Positions 48,863 to 57,557 of a stretch of DNA of 59,201 nt are shown piece by piece; position 1 is the stretch's first letter, and each line of letters starts with the position of its first letter. Position numbers and translations under genes: made by a program. The notes under the pieces are model-generated. The model was given only the letters and a program-made list of their open reading frames with translations, ran no database searches and was not told the DNA's origin. This stretch comes from Bacteroidales bacterium (GTDB lineage: Bacteria > Bacteroidota > Bacteroidia > Bacteroidales > UBA7960), in assembly GCA_003559735.1 (NCBI GenBank), contig PWKN01000084.1, positions 1 to 59,201 on the forward strand, written 5' to 3'.

Positions 48863-49150
48863 AAGCGGTAAGATTTTTGGTTTGGTAATGTTAATCTAAA
48901 AAAGAAAAAATCGTTGAATTTTTAGCCAATCAAATGTAAATCCAAATGTTCCTTACCACGTGTAAATCTGTCCCGAAAAATGTAGACATTCGTCCCTTAA
49001 AATATTCCCGCAACACAGAAGGCATTGTCCGGTTCCCATTGGGGTCATTTCATTGTGAGATAATTTTTACGGACTATTGGGACGAACGTACAAATGGATA
49101 AAGGCCCGCTTATAGTATATTTGTTCTGTTCATAAAAATCCTGATACAGC
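48863..49150. promoter_or_regulatory. Divergent region with operator-like repeats upstream of SusC
   Basis: 288 nt between the T9SS protein (minus) and SusC (plus). TGTAAATC occurs at 48935 and 48961; TTCGTCCC (48989-48996) and GGGACGAA (49079-49086) form an inverted pair, each accompanied by a TGTA half. A -7 box TATATTTG is at 49116-49123, 27 nt before the ATG, with no -33 TTTG, as for an activator-dependent promoter. Confidence 0.55.
49116..49123 (+). promoter_or_regulatory. -7 element of the SusC/SusD operon
   Basis: TATATTTG matches TAnnTTTG, 27 nt upstream of the SusC ATG. The -33 position reads AATG, not TTTG, so an activator bound to the repeats upstream is likely needed. Confidence 0.6.
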
Positions 49151-52100
49151 ATGAGACGATCATTTATCACACTTGCATTGATCACATTTTTCAGTCATTA
49201 TCTGCTTGCACAGCAGCTTACCGTAGAGGGTACAGTCCTTCATTTCGAGGGGAATCTACCCATTGTGGGTGCCAGTATCATCGAAAAAGGTACAAGCAGA
49301 GGCACCACGACAAACAGTGAGGGCCGCTTTACCCTGACCGTTCAGGAAGGCGCAGTGCTGCAAATCAGTTACGTTGGCATGTTCACCGAGGAGGTCCCTG
49401 TGGTGGATGAAGATCCAATAACTGTGATTATGATACCCACCGTTGAAGAGCTTGATGAGATCGTAGTGATCGGTTATGGCACACGAAAACGACGCGACAT
49501 TATCGGGTCGGTTTCATCAGTGAGCGGAGAGGATCTTCACGCCCTGCCTTCTGCTTCTATAACCTCAGCGCTCCAGGGACGGGCTGCCGGGGTTCAGGTT
49601 ACCAATACCAGTGGGGTGCCGGGGTCACAGGTAAACATCAGGATCAGGGGTGAAAGCTCCATCAGCATCAACAACGCTCCTTTGTGGATCATTGACGGGA
49701 TGCCTGTCTATTCAGGCGGTGGACTGGAGCGTACGATTGGCTCCACCAGCCAGGACCCCATGTCGATGTTGAACCTGAGCGACATTGAATCCATTGAGGT
49801 GCTGAAAGATGCAGCGGCCACATCAATATATGGCTCACGTGGGTCAAACGGTGTGATCCTTGTAACCACCAAGTCAGGCAGACGGGATGCAGGAGGTACG
49901 AATGTGAATTATTCAAGTGGCTTCACCACCCTGAACAGGAAGCCCGAAGACATCGGTTTTACCAACACGGAAGAGTGGTTCAGCCTGGTTGACCGGGCAA
50001 GGGCCAACTCTGGTTTGCCTCATTTTGATCCTTTCGATATCATCAAGTTCTACCGTGACGAACCGGTGGCCATGCTCAGCCGCGAACAAGCAGAAAAGAT
50101 CAATACCGACTGGTTTGATCAGATATTGCGGACAGGCTCATACCATGACCTGAATGTGTCGAGTTCAAGGGGTGGTGAGATGGGCTCCTTCTACCTCTCA
50201 CTCAACTACAATGATACCGAAAGCATCCTCAAGGAGAATTACTTCAAACGTTTCAGCACACGTGCCAACTTTGACTTTAATCCCGTCGACAACCTGACAG
50301 TAGGCTCCAGGCTTAATTTTTCATTTACCGAGAATACCCGTGTTGCACAGCAGGTTGGCGGAGCCATCGGAGCTGGTGGCGGGGGTGCGAATGCAGGCTG
50401 GGGTAATGCAAACAGGGTTTCCCTCCCCTGGTTTCCCATTTATAACCCAAGCCACCCGAGCGGCTACTGGAACCCCATGTCGGGGGCGAACCTGGTAGCC
50501 AGTGTTGACCCCAACAACCACCACGATGTGGTTGAACAATACAGGGGACTTGGCAGCATTTTTCTTGATTACAACGTGCCGTTCATCACAGGGTTGAACA
50601 TCAGGAGTGAAGCCGCAGTTGATTTCATCCAGAACAATAGCGTATACTGGGTTACAGAATACTTGCGTGAACTTGGATCCTATGCGGCCGACAGGGCTGT
50701 GACCAGGAAGAGCTTCAACTATAATATATATGGAAACTTAAACCGTGATTTTGGTGATGGCCATAACATACAGGCGACATTCGGTGCCGAATGGCAGACC
50801 GTGAGCAGGTATACCAGGAATATGTCTGGCCAGAACCTGTCCGGCACCTACAAACAACTCGGCAACCCGGCCGATTACCTGGAAATTTTTTCCGGACTTA
50901 ATGAGGAGGAATACCTGTTGGGATACATTGGCAGACTGGATTATAAATTCAGAGACAAGTATTATGCCGGTGTGAGCCTGCGTCGTGACGGCTCCTCAAA
51001 GTTCCTGCCCGAAAGGCGCTGGGAGATCTTTCCTGCCTATTCACTGGGCTGGATCATCTCCGATGAGGATTTTTTTACCCCCCTGTGGGTCGAAATGCTG
51101 AAGCTCAGGGGCAGCTATGGGCGGACAGGCAACAAAGACATCAATCCGAACTTGTTCCAGACCAACTTCACCAACAACAGGGCACACAGGTACGGAGCGC
51201 CAACACTTATTCCGGGTGGGTCGCGCATTTCCAACCTTGGCACGCCCACGCTGACATGGGAAACGACCAACAGTTATGACGTGGGCATTGACTTCGAGAT
51301 CTTTCGTAGCAGGATCAGTGGCTCGCTTGCATATTACCTCCAGGATGTGGACGACCTGCTGTTGTTCTCAATGCTGCCCCAGTCATCGGGTGTTAACGGT
51401 GTCTGGAACAACATTGGGAACATGCGCAATCACGGACTGGAGTTCTCTCTCTATTCTACCAATGTGCACAGACCGGAAAGTGCTTTTCGCTGGACAACAG
51501 ATTTTAATTTCAGCACCAACAACAATGAGGTGCTGAGCCTGACGCCCATGCTTGACCGTGATGGCAGGGGGGTCGAAAGCGGGGGAACCATATCGAGAAC
51601 CGGCGGCAGACTATGGGCATGGTATATGGCAGAGTTTGCCGGAGTGGATCCGGAAAAAGGGGTGGATATGATATATGAAATAGACTATGCACACTGGCAG
51701 GCAACCGGCGAAACAATAAAAACAGGGAGACTGATACCCGCCACCCAAACCAACCTGGCCCGCAACAGGATGATCCTTGAAGACAAAACACGTTTGCCAC
51801 GCTTCACAGGAGGAATGACCAACAGAATTGAATACAGGGGTTTTGACCTGAATATCCTGATCACCTTTTCTGGCGGACATTATATATATGACTATGAAGA
51901 AAAACGCACCACCATGGTTCAGTACGGGCAGGTGCTGCTCAGAAAAGATATGCTGGAGAACACGTGGGAGAATCCTGGTGACAATGCGAAATACCCGATG
52001 CTTACATGGGATTCGCAATATCCCTGGGGTTGGGATATCGACAAACCCAATCCTGAGTGGACCGGTGATCCTGACCACCCCCTTGCCACCGGTTACTGGG

Positions 52101-52387
52101 TTGGAGGTCCTGATAGCGGCATGACATACGGATACAACAATGAAACCAATTCGTATTCCAAATACCTGTATAAAGGGGACTACCTTCGCGTGCAAAACAT
52201 TGAGCTGGGTTACCGTTTCCCCACAACGACCACAACAAGGCTGGGGTTACAGGGATTGAGGATCTATGGGTCTGCATCAAATATGTTCTTGTGGACCAGG
52301 GAGTATACAGGCTGGGATCCTGAAACCGGTGGGGGCGTGCTGCCACCACTCCGTGCATTTAATATCGGTGTATCAGCTCAATTCTGA
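49151..52387 (+). CDS. SusC/RagA-type TonB-linked outer membrane transporter
   Basis: A 1078-residue SusC-family transporter that imports oligosaccharides with TonB energy. The signal (ITFFSHYLLAQ) is followed by a carboxypeptidase-regulatory-like domain (~30-105), the SusC signature IVVIGYGTRKRRDI, plug motifs LWIIDGMPV and DAAATSIYGSRGSNGVILVTTKSG-like, and a large barrel. It is directly followed by SusD (115 nt), defining a PUL core. No anti-sigma or STN domain is seen, so it is not a FecA/HTCS-type sensor receptor. Confidence 0.97.
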   Translation: MRRSFITLALITFFSHYLLAQQLTVEGTVLHFEGNLPIVGASIIEKGTSRGTTTNSEGRFTLTVQEGAVLQISYVGMFTEEVPVVDEDPITVIMIPTVEELDEIVVIGYGTRKRRDIIGSVSSVSGEDLHALPSASITSALQGRAAGVQVTNTSGVPGSQVNIRIRGESSISINNAPLWIIDGMPVYSGGGLERTIGSTSQDPMSMLNLSDIESIEVLKDAAATSIYGSRGSNGVILVTTKSGRRDAGGTNVNYSSGFTTLNRKPEDIGFTNTEEWFSLVDRARANSGLPHFDPFDIIKFYRDEPVAMLSREQAEKINTDWFDQILRTGSYHDLNVSSSRGGEMGSFYLSLNYNDTESILKENYFKRFSTRANFDFNPVDNLTVGSRLNFSFTENTRVAQQVGGAIGAGGGGANAGWGNANRVSLPWFPIYNPSHPSGYWNPMSGANLVASVDPNNHHDVVEQYRGLGSIFLDYNVPFITGLNIRSEAAVDFIQNNSVYWVTEYLRELGSYAADRAVTRKSFNYNIYGNLNRDFGDGHNIQATFGAEWQTVSRYTRNMSGQNLSGTYKQLGNPADYLEIFSGLNEEEYLLGYIGRLDYKFRDKYYAGVSLRRDGSSKFLPERRWEIFPAYSLGWIISDEDFFTPLWVEMLKLRGSYGRTGNKDINPNLFQTNFTNNRAHRYGAPTLIPGGSRISNLGTPTLTWETTNSYDVGIDFEIFRSRISGSLAYYLQDVDDLLLFSMLPQSSGVNGVWNNIGNMRNHGLEFSLYSTNVHRPESAFRWTTDFNFSTNNNEVLSLTPMLDRDGRGVESGGTISRTGGRLWAWYMAEFAGVDPEKGVDMIYEIDYAHWQATGETIKTGRLIPATQTNLARNRMILEDKTRLPRFTGGMTNRIEYRGFDLNILITFSGGHYIYDYEEKRTTMVQYGQVLLRKDMLENTWENPGDNAKYPMLTWDSQYPWGWDIDKPNPEWTGDPDHPLATGYWVGGPDSGMTYGYNNETNSYSKYLYKGDYLRVQNIELGYRFPTTTTTRLGLQGLRIYGSASNMFLWTREYTGWDPETGGGVLPPLRAFNIGVSAQF

Positions 52388-52502
52388 TGAACAAACCACT
52401 GGCATCAAAAACAAATGGGCAAAAACCATCCATATGAGAAATAAATGATCGCACAGCAGGCGCTGTGTGAACCAAAAACATAACCATCATAAACACAATC
52501 AT

Positions 52503-54125
52503 ATGAACAACATTTTGATCAAAATCACCGGATTCTTATTCCTGATGACTGGCATAAGTGCCTGTGATCATGATGATTTTTTTGAATTGACCAATCCGCC
52601 TGAATTCCCGTGGTTAAACATCACGGAGTTTGAACGGGCGGCTGTATCGCCCTATAATTATTCATTTTACTCTGACTGGGGAGGCCATTTTTTCATGGGC
52701 GACCGGGTGATCATGGACGGACTGACCGACATCATTTACCATATTCCGGGATCATCGGCCAACTATCCTGTCAACGAGGTATATAACCGGCAAACCAATG
52801 TGGAGATCCAAAGGGCCAATGTGTCATTTGCGGCCGGCTATCGTTCCATAGGCTTGATCAATGCAGCCCTGGATTTTTATTACGGGGAGGATGAGAACCC
52901 GTTCCCCCAGGCAAGTGCTGCCGACATTCAGCACAACCTGAAGCGTATTGTCGGTGAGTTGCATTTTATGCGCGCTTATGCCTACTTCCACCATACCCTG
53001 AGACATTGTCCCGCCCCGGGCGATCCGGAATTTGAGACCGAAAAGATCCTGCCGCTCCGATTGGATTTTACAGATGCTGAAGCTGCTTTGAATGCAGAAT
53101 TCGTCACCACAAGTGCCATCTATGATGTCATCCTTGAAGACCTGAATATTGCCATTGACATGCTGCCCGAAGGTTTTATTGACGGACTGCATCACCCGTC
53201 ATACCAATACGGCCGGGCAAACAGGTTTGTGGCAAGGGCCATATTAAGCAGGGTATTGTTCCGTCTTGGCAAATGGGACGAGGCGCTGCAACAGTTAAAC
53301 ATCATCATTGATGAGAGCGGCGACCGGTTCAGCCTTGATCAGGACCCGATCGAGGCTTTCAACCGCAGCGATGCATCAAAGGGCAATGAAGTGATCTGGA
53401 AGGCATTGTATTACGACAATGAAATGGGGCATTCACCCGCTGACGCTACCCTTTTTACCTTTCTTGATTACCGTGCCATTAATGGCGGGCATGGTGAATA
53501 CTTCCGAAGATCAACCTGGCATACCTATTCAATGACCAACAGTGTAGCCAAACAGTTCGGCTGGATGGACGAGGAACTGAACGAAACCGATGCCGCCAGA
53601 AGGGATAAACGCTACCAGCAAATATACCACCGCCTGGAAGGAAACAGGGGTAACCTCCTTGATGACCCGGGTGTATATGAGCAACAGTATACCAACGTAA
53701 AAGAACCGCGGATCTGGAATGACAGGTATTTTCGTGCGCCCGACGGTCAATACAGCAATGTGCCTGTAGTGCGGCTGGCAGAGATGTACCTGACACGCTC
53801 CATCATCAGGTATGAAAATGGCAACCACCAAGGTGCTGCAGATGACCTGAACATGGTACGCCGGCGGGCATGGGATGCAGATGTTGCCGGGATTGAATAT
53901 GATGCTTCTGAGGAGTTTGTCACCACTGCAACCATTACCAGCGACATGATCCACCTGGAAAGGATGAAAGAGCTTAGTTTCGAAGGGGATCGACTCTATT
54001 ACCTCCAGGCATTACGACTTCCGCTCCCGCCGGGTGACAGGGAGGGCATTGCGGAGATTCCTTTCCCGCATACCGGACTGTACTGGCCGATCCCGCAACG
54101 CGAACAGGACTTCAGACTGAATTAG
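52503..54125 (+). CDS. SusD/RagB-family surface glycan-binding lipoprotein
   Basis: The ATG at 52503 gives the lipoprotein signal (FLFLMTGISAC); the track start at 52467 adds 12 residues. A ~540-residue SusD-like protein that binds glycans at the surface and lids the SusC barrel. The alpha-helical TPR scaffold is visible in RANVSFAAGYRSIG, LMRAYAYFHH-like and RMKELSFEGDRLYYLQ segments. The residues after Cys are acidic (CDHDDF), fitting a surface lipoprotein export signal. The end overlaps the convergent FISUMP gene by 4 nt. Confidence 0.97.
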   Translation: MNNILIKITGFLFLMTGISACDHDDFFELTNPPEFPWLNITEFERAAVSPYNYSFYSDWGGHFFMGDRVIMDGLTDIIYHIPGSSANYPVNEVYNRQTNVEIQRANVSFAAGYRSIGLINAALDFYYGEDENPFPQASAADIQHNLKRIVGELHFMRAYAYFHHTLRHCPAPGDPEFETEKILPLRLDFTDAEAALNAEFVTTSAIYDVILEDLNIAIDMLPEGFIDGLHHPSYQYGRANRFVARAILSRVLFRLGKWDEALQQLNIIIDESGDRFSLDQDPIEAFNRSDASKGNEVIWKALYYDNEMGHSPADATLFTFLDYRAINGGHGEYFRRSTWHTYSMTNSVAKQFGWMDEELNETDAARRDKRYQQIYHRLEGNRGNLLDDPGVYEQQYTNVKEPRIWNDRYFRAPDGQYSNVPVVRLAEMYLTRSIIRYENGNHQGAADDLNMVRRRAWDADVAGIEYDASEEFVTTATITSDMIHLERMKELSFEGDRLYYLQALRLPLPPGDREGIAEIPFPHTGLYWPIPQREQDFRLN

Positions 54126-55276
54126 TCTTTTACACACCTTACATTAAGTCCGAATAACTTGGAACGGTTGGTGGCATTCATAAACGGTGTGTCTTCTGTG
54201 ACATAGATCAGATGAGCGTTGTTTGGGTTTGTGGATAGTTCACTGCTGGTCCAGAACGAGGCTTGTGCCGCACGCACATACACTCCGTAACCCCAGTTGC
54301 CGGTAAACAATGCATTAAATCCTGAACTGCTTTCCGCTCCCTTCATTTTTGCACCGGCAAAGGTACCTGCTCCACCATTACCGGGAACGGCAAGCCACTG
54401 TTCCAGCTCCGCATATTCATCCCGGGTGGGGATATGCCATCCTTCCGGACAAACACCCTGAATTTGCTGGTCTGATGAGGTTGCTGCCTCCGCTCCATTC
54501 ATGGCCGCATACCAGGTATAGTGTGCTCCTTCTTCCTGCTCGCAAAACAGACCCTGGCAAAAACGGCCCTCTATGGGAACCAGGTCGGGATAAGGTGAGT
54601 CCGGCCGGTGCTGTGTGCGCAGGTTTTCAGCCATCCAGCATTGATCGCCAATAACCACTGTTGGATACAAATGACCGTCAATGTCCATAATACTATCCTG
54701 TCCGCACACAAACTCAGGTTGATTGATAACCACCGCTCCTTCCGTCTCAGTCATGAAGGGATCACCAGAGTCTCTGACAACAACGGAATATTGTCCGGCA
54801 AACAACCCCTCAACAGAAGGTGTGGTTGCACCCGTACTCCATTGATAACTGTAAGGTGGTGTACCCCCGGAGGCATTTACAGACACAGCCCCGAGTGGTT
54901 TCCCGTAAAGGGGAACATGTGTTACCTGGAAATCCAGGTCGAGAGGCACCGGTTCGGGCTGGGAAACCTTTACCGATGACTCAAAGAACGAAGAACCGTT
55001 CCTGCCATAGATCATTCTTACCCAATAATCGCCGGCATGAAGTCCACCGACAGACTGTGTTGTGTCTCCGGTATTCCAGAAAAAATAGAATGGGGGTTCG
55101 CCTCCATTGATGACCAGGTCAATGGACCCGTCATTGGCGTTATATGCACTGGCATCCTGGACCACAAAGTCAACCTGGGCGGGGTCCGGATGTTCTTCTT
55201 CCTCCTCGCATGAGGAGAGGATGAATACGGGGATAACCAGAGATAATGTCAAAATAAAATAACCAATACGTTGCAT
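54122..55276 (-). CDS. FISUMP-domain surface lipoprotein with SprB-type repeats
   Basis: A ~384-residue lipoprotein (lipobox LSSC followed by EEEEE, a surface lipoprotein export signal). Two SprB-like repeats (about 38-100 and 115-180; NGGEPPFYFFWNTGDTTQSV, SGGTPPYSYQWSTGATTPSV) are followed by a C-terminal FISUMP domain (IGDQCWMAENL, GWHIPTRDEYAEL, FWTSSE, GLNVRCVK). Start at the ATG 55276; the track start at 55282 is TTG. It sits on the opposite strand inside the PUL, convergent with SusD (4-nt overlap) and divergent from the beta-helix gene. Likely a surface glycan-binding protein; function inferred. Confidence 0.88.
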   Translation of the reverse strand: MQRIGYFILTLSLVIPVFILSSCEEEEEHPDPAQVDFVVQDASAYNANDGSIDLVINGGEPPFYFFWNTGDTTQSVGGLHAGDYWVRMIYGRNGSSFFESSVKVSQPEPVPLDLDFQVTHVPLYGKPLGAVSVNASGGTPPYSYQWSTGATTPSVEGLFAGQYSVVVRDSGDPFMTETEGAVVINQPEFVCGQDSIMDIDGHLYPTVVIGDQCWMAENLRTQHRPDSPYPDLVPIEGRFCQGLFCEQEEGAHYTWYAAMNGAEAATSSDQQIQGVCPEGWHIPTRDEYAELEQWLAVPGNGGAGTFAGAKMKGAESSSGFNALFTGNWGYGVYVRAAQASFWTSSELSTNPNNAHLIYVTEDTPFMNATNRSKLFGLNVRCVKD

Positions 55277-55315
55277 AGCCAATCAGCTTTTCAATTTGTA
55301 ATTTATAAAATCTTC

Positions 55316-55323
55316 CAAAAGTA
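55316..55323 (-). promoter_or_regulatory. -7 element for the FISUMP lipoprotein gene
   Basis: Minus-strand TACTTTTG matches TAnnTTTG, 40 nt upstream of the ATG at 55276. No well-spaced TTTG at -33. Confidence 0.4.
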
Positions 55324-55439
55324 AAAGTAAATCATAAACCCATGTGGCATGTGGAAAATCGTACCAAAGTGACAAACCATTTATCCCAACAAGCCGTAAG
55401 GTTGACAGGGCTAAAATTTTACAAAATTACCTCATAAGT

Positions 55440-55483
55440 GGGACAAAAATCAACGGGTCGTCCCGCACCGTACCATATATTTG
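55440..55483 (+). promoter_or_regulatory. Operator-like inverted repeat and -7 box for the beta-helix/GH42 operon
   Basis: GGGAC (55440-55444) and GTCCC (55460-55464) form an inverted repeat spaced 15 nt, with a second CGTCCC core, and a -7 box TATATTTG (55476-55483) follows. The box is identical to the one before SusC. The -33 position is occupied by the repeat rather than TTTG. This is the region between FISUMP (minus) and the beta-helix gene (plus). Confidence 0.5.
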
Positions 55484-55617
55484 TACTTAGGCAAGGGTTG
55501 CTGCCCTCCCAGACTGACCCGGCGAGTCCGGCAGGTGATCGGATGGCCGGGGAAACCGCCAAATAAATCAAAACCTTGCATCCTGTAACTATACGATGCT
55601 TTAATAATCATAATTGT

Positions 55618-57546
55618 ATGTTTATGAAAAAAATGATCAACACCCTTTACTGCAACAGAGGTCTGGCATTCGCGAACAGACTGTTTTTTGTACTGTTCAT
55701 TGCAATGGCCAGCGTAATAACCTTTGCCGGCGAGAATCCTTTCCGTCAGATCGATACATCGCTGATGCCTTATGGCAATCACTTTGAGATATGGGAGCAG
55801 CCACAGCACCCGGTACGGACTTACTATGTAAGTCAGGAACATCCCAATGCATCTGACCAGAATCCCGGCACGCAAGATGCCCCGTTTCTCACCATCAGCA
55901 GGGCTGCCGAGGTACTCCAACCCGGTGAAACCGTACTGATTGGAACGGGCATTTACCGCGAAACGGTGACCCCGCCAAGGGGCGGAAGTTCGCCTGAAAA
56001 GATGATCGTATATCAGGCCATGCCTGGTGCCAAAGTAATGATCAAAGGTTCTGAAGTCCTTGACCGGGACGGATGGCAAACATCGCGTGGCTGGCAGGTA
56101 GGGGGACGTGATCACTATGGGGTCATCCCCGACAGCATCCTCGATGCCGTATATCAATACGACCTGCACGACATTGAATTCAAGGGATACAATCCCTTTG
56201 GCATGGTCAACCTGATGGTTGACCAGACACACCTTGATTATACAAGGGTAAAGATGGAATCGCATTTCAAAAAACGCGGATTGGTTTTTGTTGACGGGCA
56301 GATCCTTGAACAGGTAGCCAAACCTGTTGAGTTGACTGGCAAACAACATGGTGCCTATTGGGTTGAACACAACGGCTTAAGGATCCATGTCAGGTTTCCT
56401 GACGGGAAAGTACCTGAAACTGCAAAAGTAGAGATCACCACCAGGGAACAGTTGTTTGCCCCGAGAAAATATGGTCTGGGGTACATCAAGATTTCAGGGA
56501 TCCATTTCGCCCATGCGGGAAACGGCTTCCCGGTACCGCAACGGGGCATGGTGTCTTCCAGCCGCGGTCACCATTGGATCATCGAAGATTGCGTGATTGA
56601 ATGGGCCAACTCGCTCGGAGTTGACCTGGGAAACGAAATGTGGAATACCACCGTTGGACCGCAGGTCGGCCACCACATTTTCAGGCGAAACATCATACGG
56701 AATTGCGGGGTTTCCGGACTCCAGGGTCAGCGGGGTATGTATTACCTGGTTGAGGATAACCTGTTTGAAAACATCGGCTGGCATGATGTGGAACATGGAT
56801 GGGAGTCGGGCGCCATTAAACTGCATTTATCCAGGCATACTTTGATCCGGCGAAATGTCTTCAGAAACATTGTACACGCACCCGGAATATGGCTCGATTA
56901 CCTGGCCAGCGAAAATTGCAGGATCACACAAAATGTATTCACAGGAATAACGACAGCCAGGGGGGCCATTTACATTGAAGTGAGCCGTAAGAAAATGCGT
57001 ATCGACCACAATGTTTTTCACGGACTGAGAAGTCAATACTGGATCAGCGGGGACTATGGAGCAGGAGGAAGTGCCTTGTATACCGATGGATCAGACAGTC
57101 TTCGTTTCGACCATAACCTGGCATTCGATATCGAAAATACCGGGTTCGGTGCATATGCGAATCCCGGAAGGATCTTAGCCGGACGTGGTGGCACCGACAG
57201 AAATCATGAAGTGATCCGTAACATTTTTGTCGACTGCCGCAAACATGCCATCGAGTTTCCCAACGAACACCATTTTTCTAATTTCAATGTTTTCTCAGAT
57301 ATGCCTGCCGGATACCTGAAGCTCAGATACCCCGAACCAACGCTGCTGCTTGACATCAAAGCCTGGCAGGATTATTATCATTGGGAAAAGAACGGACGCT
57401 ATATACCTGGTCTGCGTTTCAATATAGACCCAGACAACCTGCTGCTGACAATCCGGTCTGGTGTAACACTACCAGAAGGATATGGCCCCTTTAAGGATGC
57501 ATTGGAACCTGGAATGATCCTGAATATTGATCCAAGGAACAATTAA
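55618..57546 (+). CDS. Secreted right-handed parallel beta-helix protein
   Basis: The ATG at 55618 (MFMKKMINTLYC) precedes a signal (RLFFVLFIAMASVITFAG); 55624 (MKKM) is equally plausible, and the track start at 55576 is inside the promoter leader. The mature N-terminus YYVSQEHPNASD with GTQDAPFLTISRAAEVLQPGETVLIGTGIYRE-like pattern is the DUF1565/pectate-lyase-like start of carbohydrate-active beta-helices. Repeated HHWIIEDCVIEW, HHIFRRNIIRNCG and HTLIRRNVFRN turns follow. I compare it to GH141-type or PL beta-helices; the exact family is open. It is 11 nt upstream of the GH42-like gene. Confidence 0.85.
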   Translation: MFMKKMINTLYCNRGLAFANRLFFVLFIAMASVITFAGENPFRQIDTSLMPYGNHFEIWEQPQHPVRTYYVSQEHPNASDQNPGTQDAPFLTISRAAEVLQPGETVLIGTGIYRETVTPPRGGSSPEKMIVYQAMPGAKVMIKGSEVLDRDGWQTSRGWQVGGRDHYGVIPDSILDAVYQYDLHDIEFKGYNPFGMVNLMVDQTHLDYTRVKMESHFKKRGLVFVDGQILEQVAKPVELTGKQHGAYWVEHNGLRIHVRFPDGKVPETAKVEITTREQLFAPRKYGLGYIKISGIHFAHAGNGFPVPQRGMVSSSRGHHWIIEDCVIEWANSLGVDLGNEMWNTTVGPQVGHHIFRRNIIRNCGVSGLQGQRGMYYLVEDNLFENIGWHDVEHGWESGAIKLHLSRHTLIRRNVFRNIVHAPGIWLDYLASENCRITQNVFTGITTARGAIYIEVSRKKMRIDHNVFHGLRSQYWISGDYGAGGSALYTDGSDSLRFDHNLAFDIENTGFGAYANPGRILAGRGGTDRNHEVIRNIFVDCRKHAIEFPNEHHFSNFNVFSDMPAGYLKLRYPEPTLLLDIKAWQDYYHWEKNGRYIPGLRFNIDPDNLLLTIRSGVTLPEGYGPFKDALEPGMILNIDPRNN

Positions 57547-57557
57547 AACCAGCCACC

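Noticed and set aside
48863-49150. Searching for CRISPR-like direct repeats in the SusC upstream region
   Set aside because: The repeats are short (5-8 nt), irregular and promoter-proximal; they fit operators and not a repeat-spacer array.
55450-56370. A 306-residue minus-strand ORF opposite the beta-helix gene
   Set aside because: It is a shadow: the plus-strand protein has a signal peptide and a continuous beta-helix pattern, while the minus product has no family features and covers the promoter.
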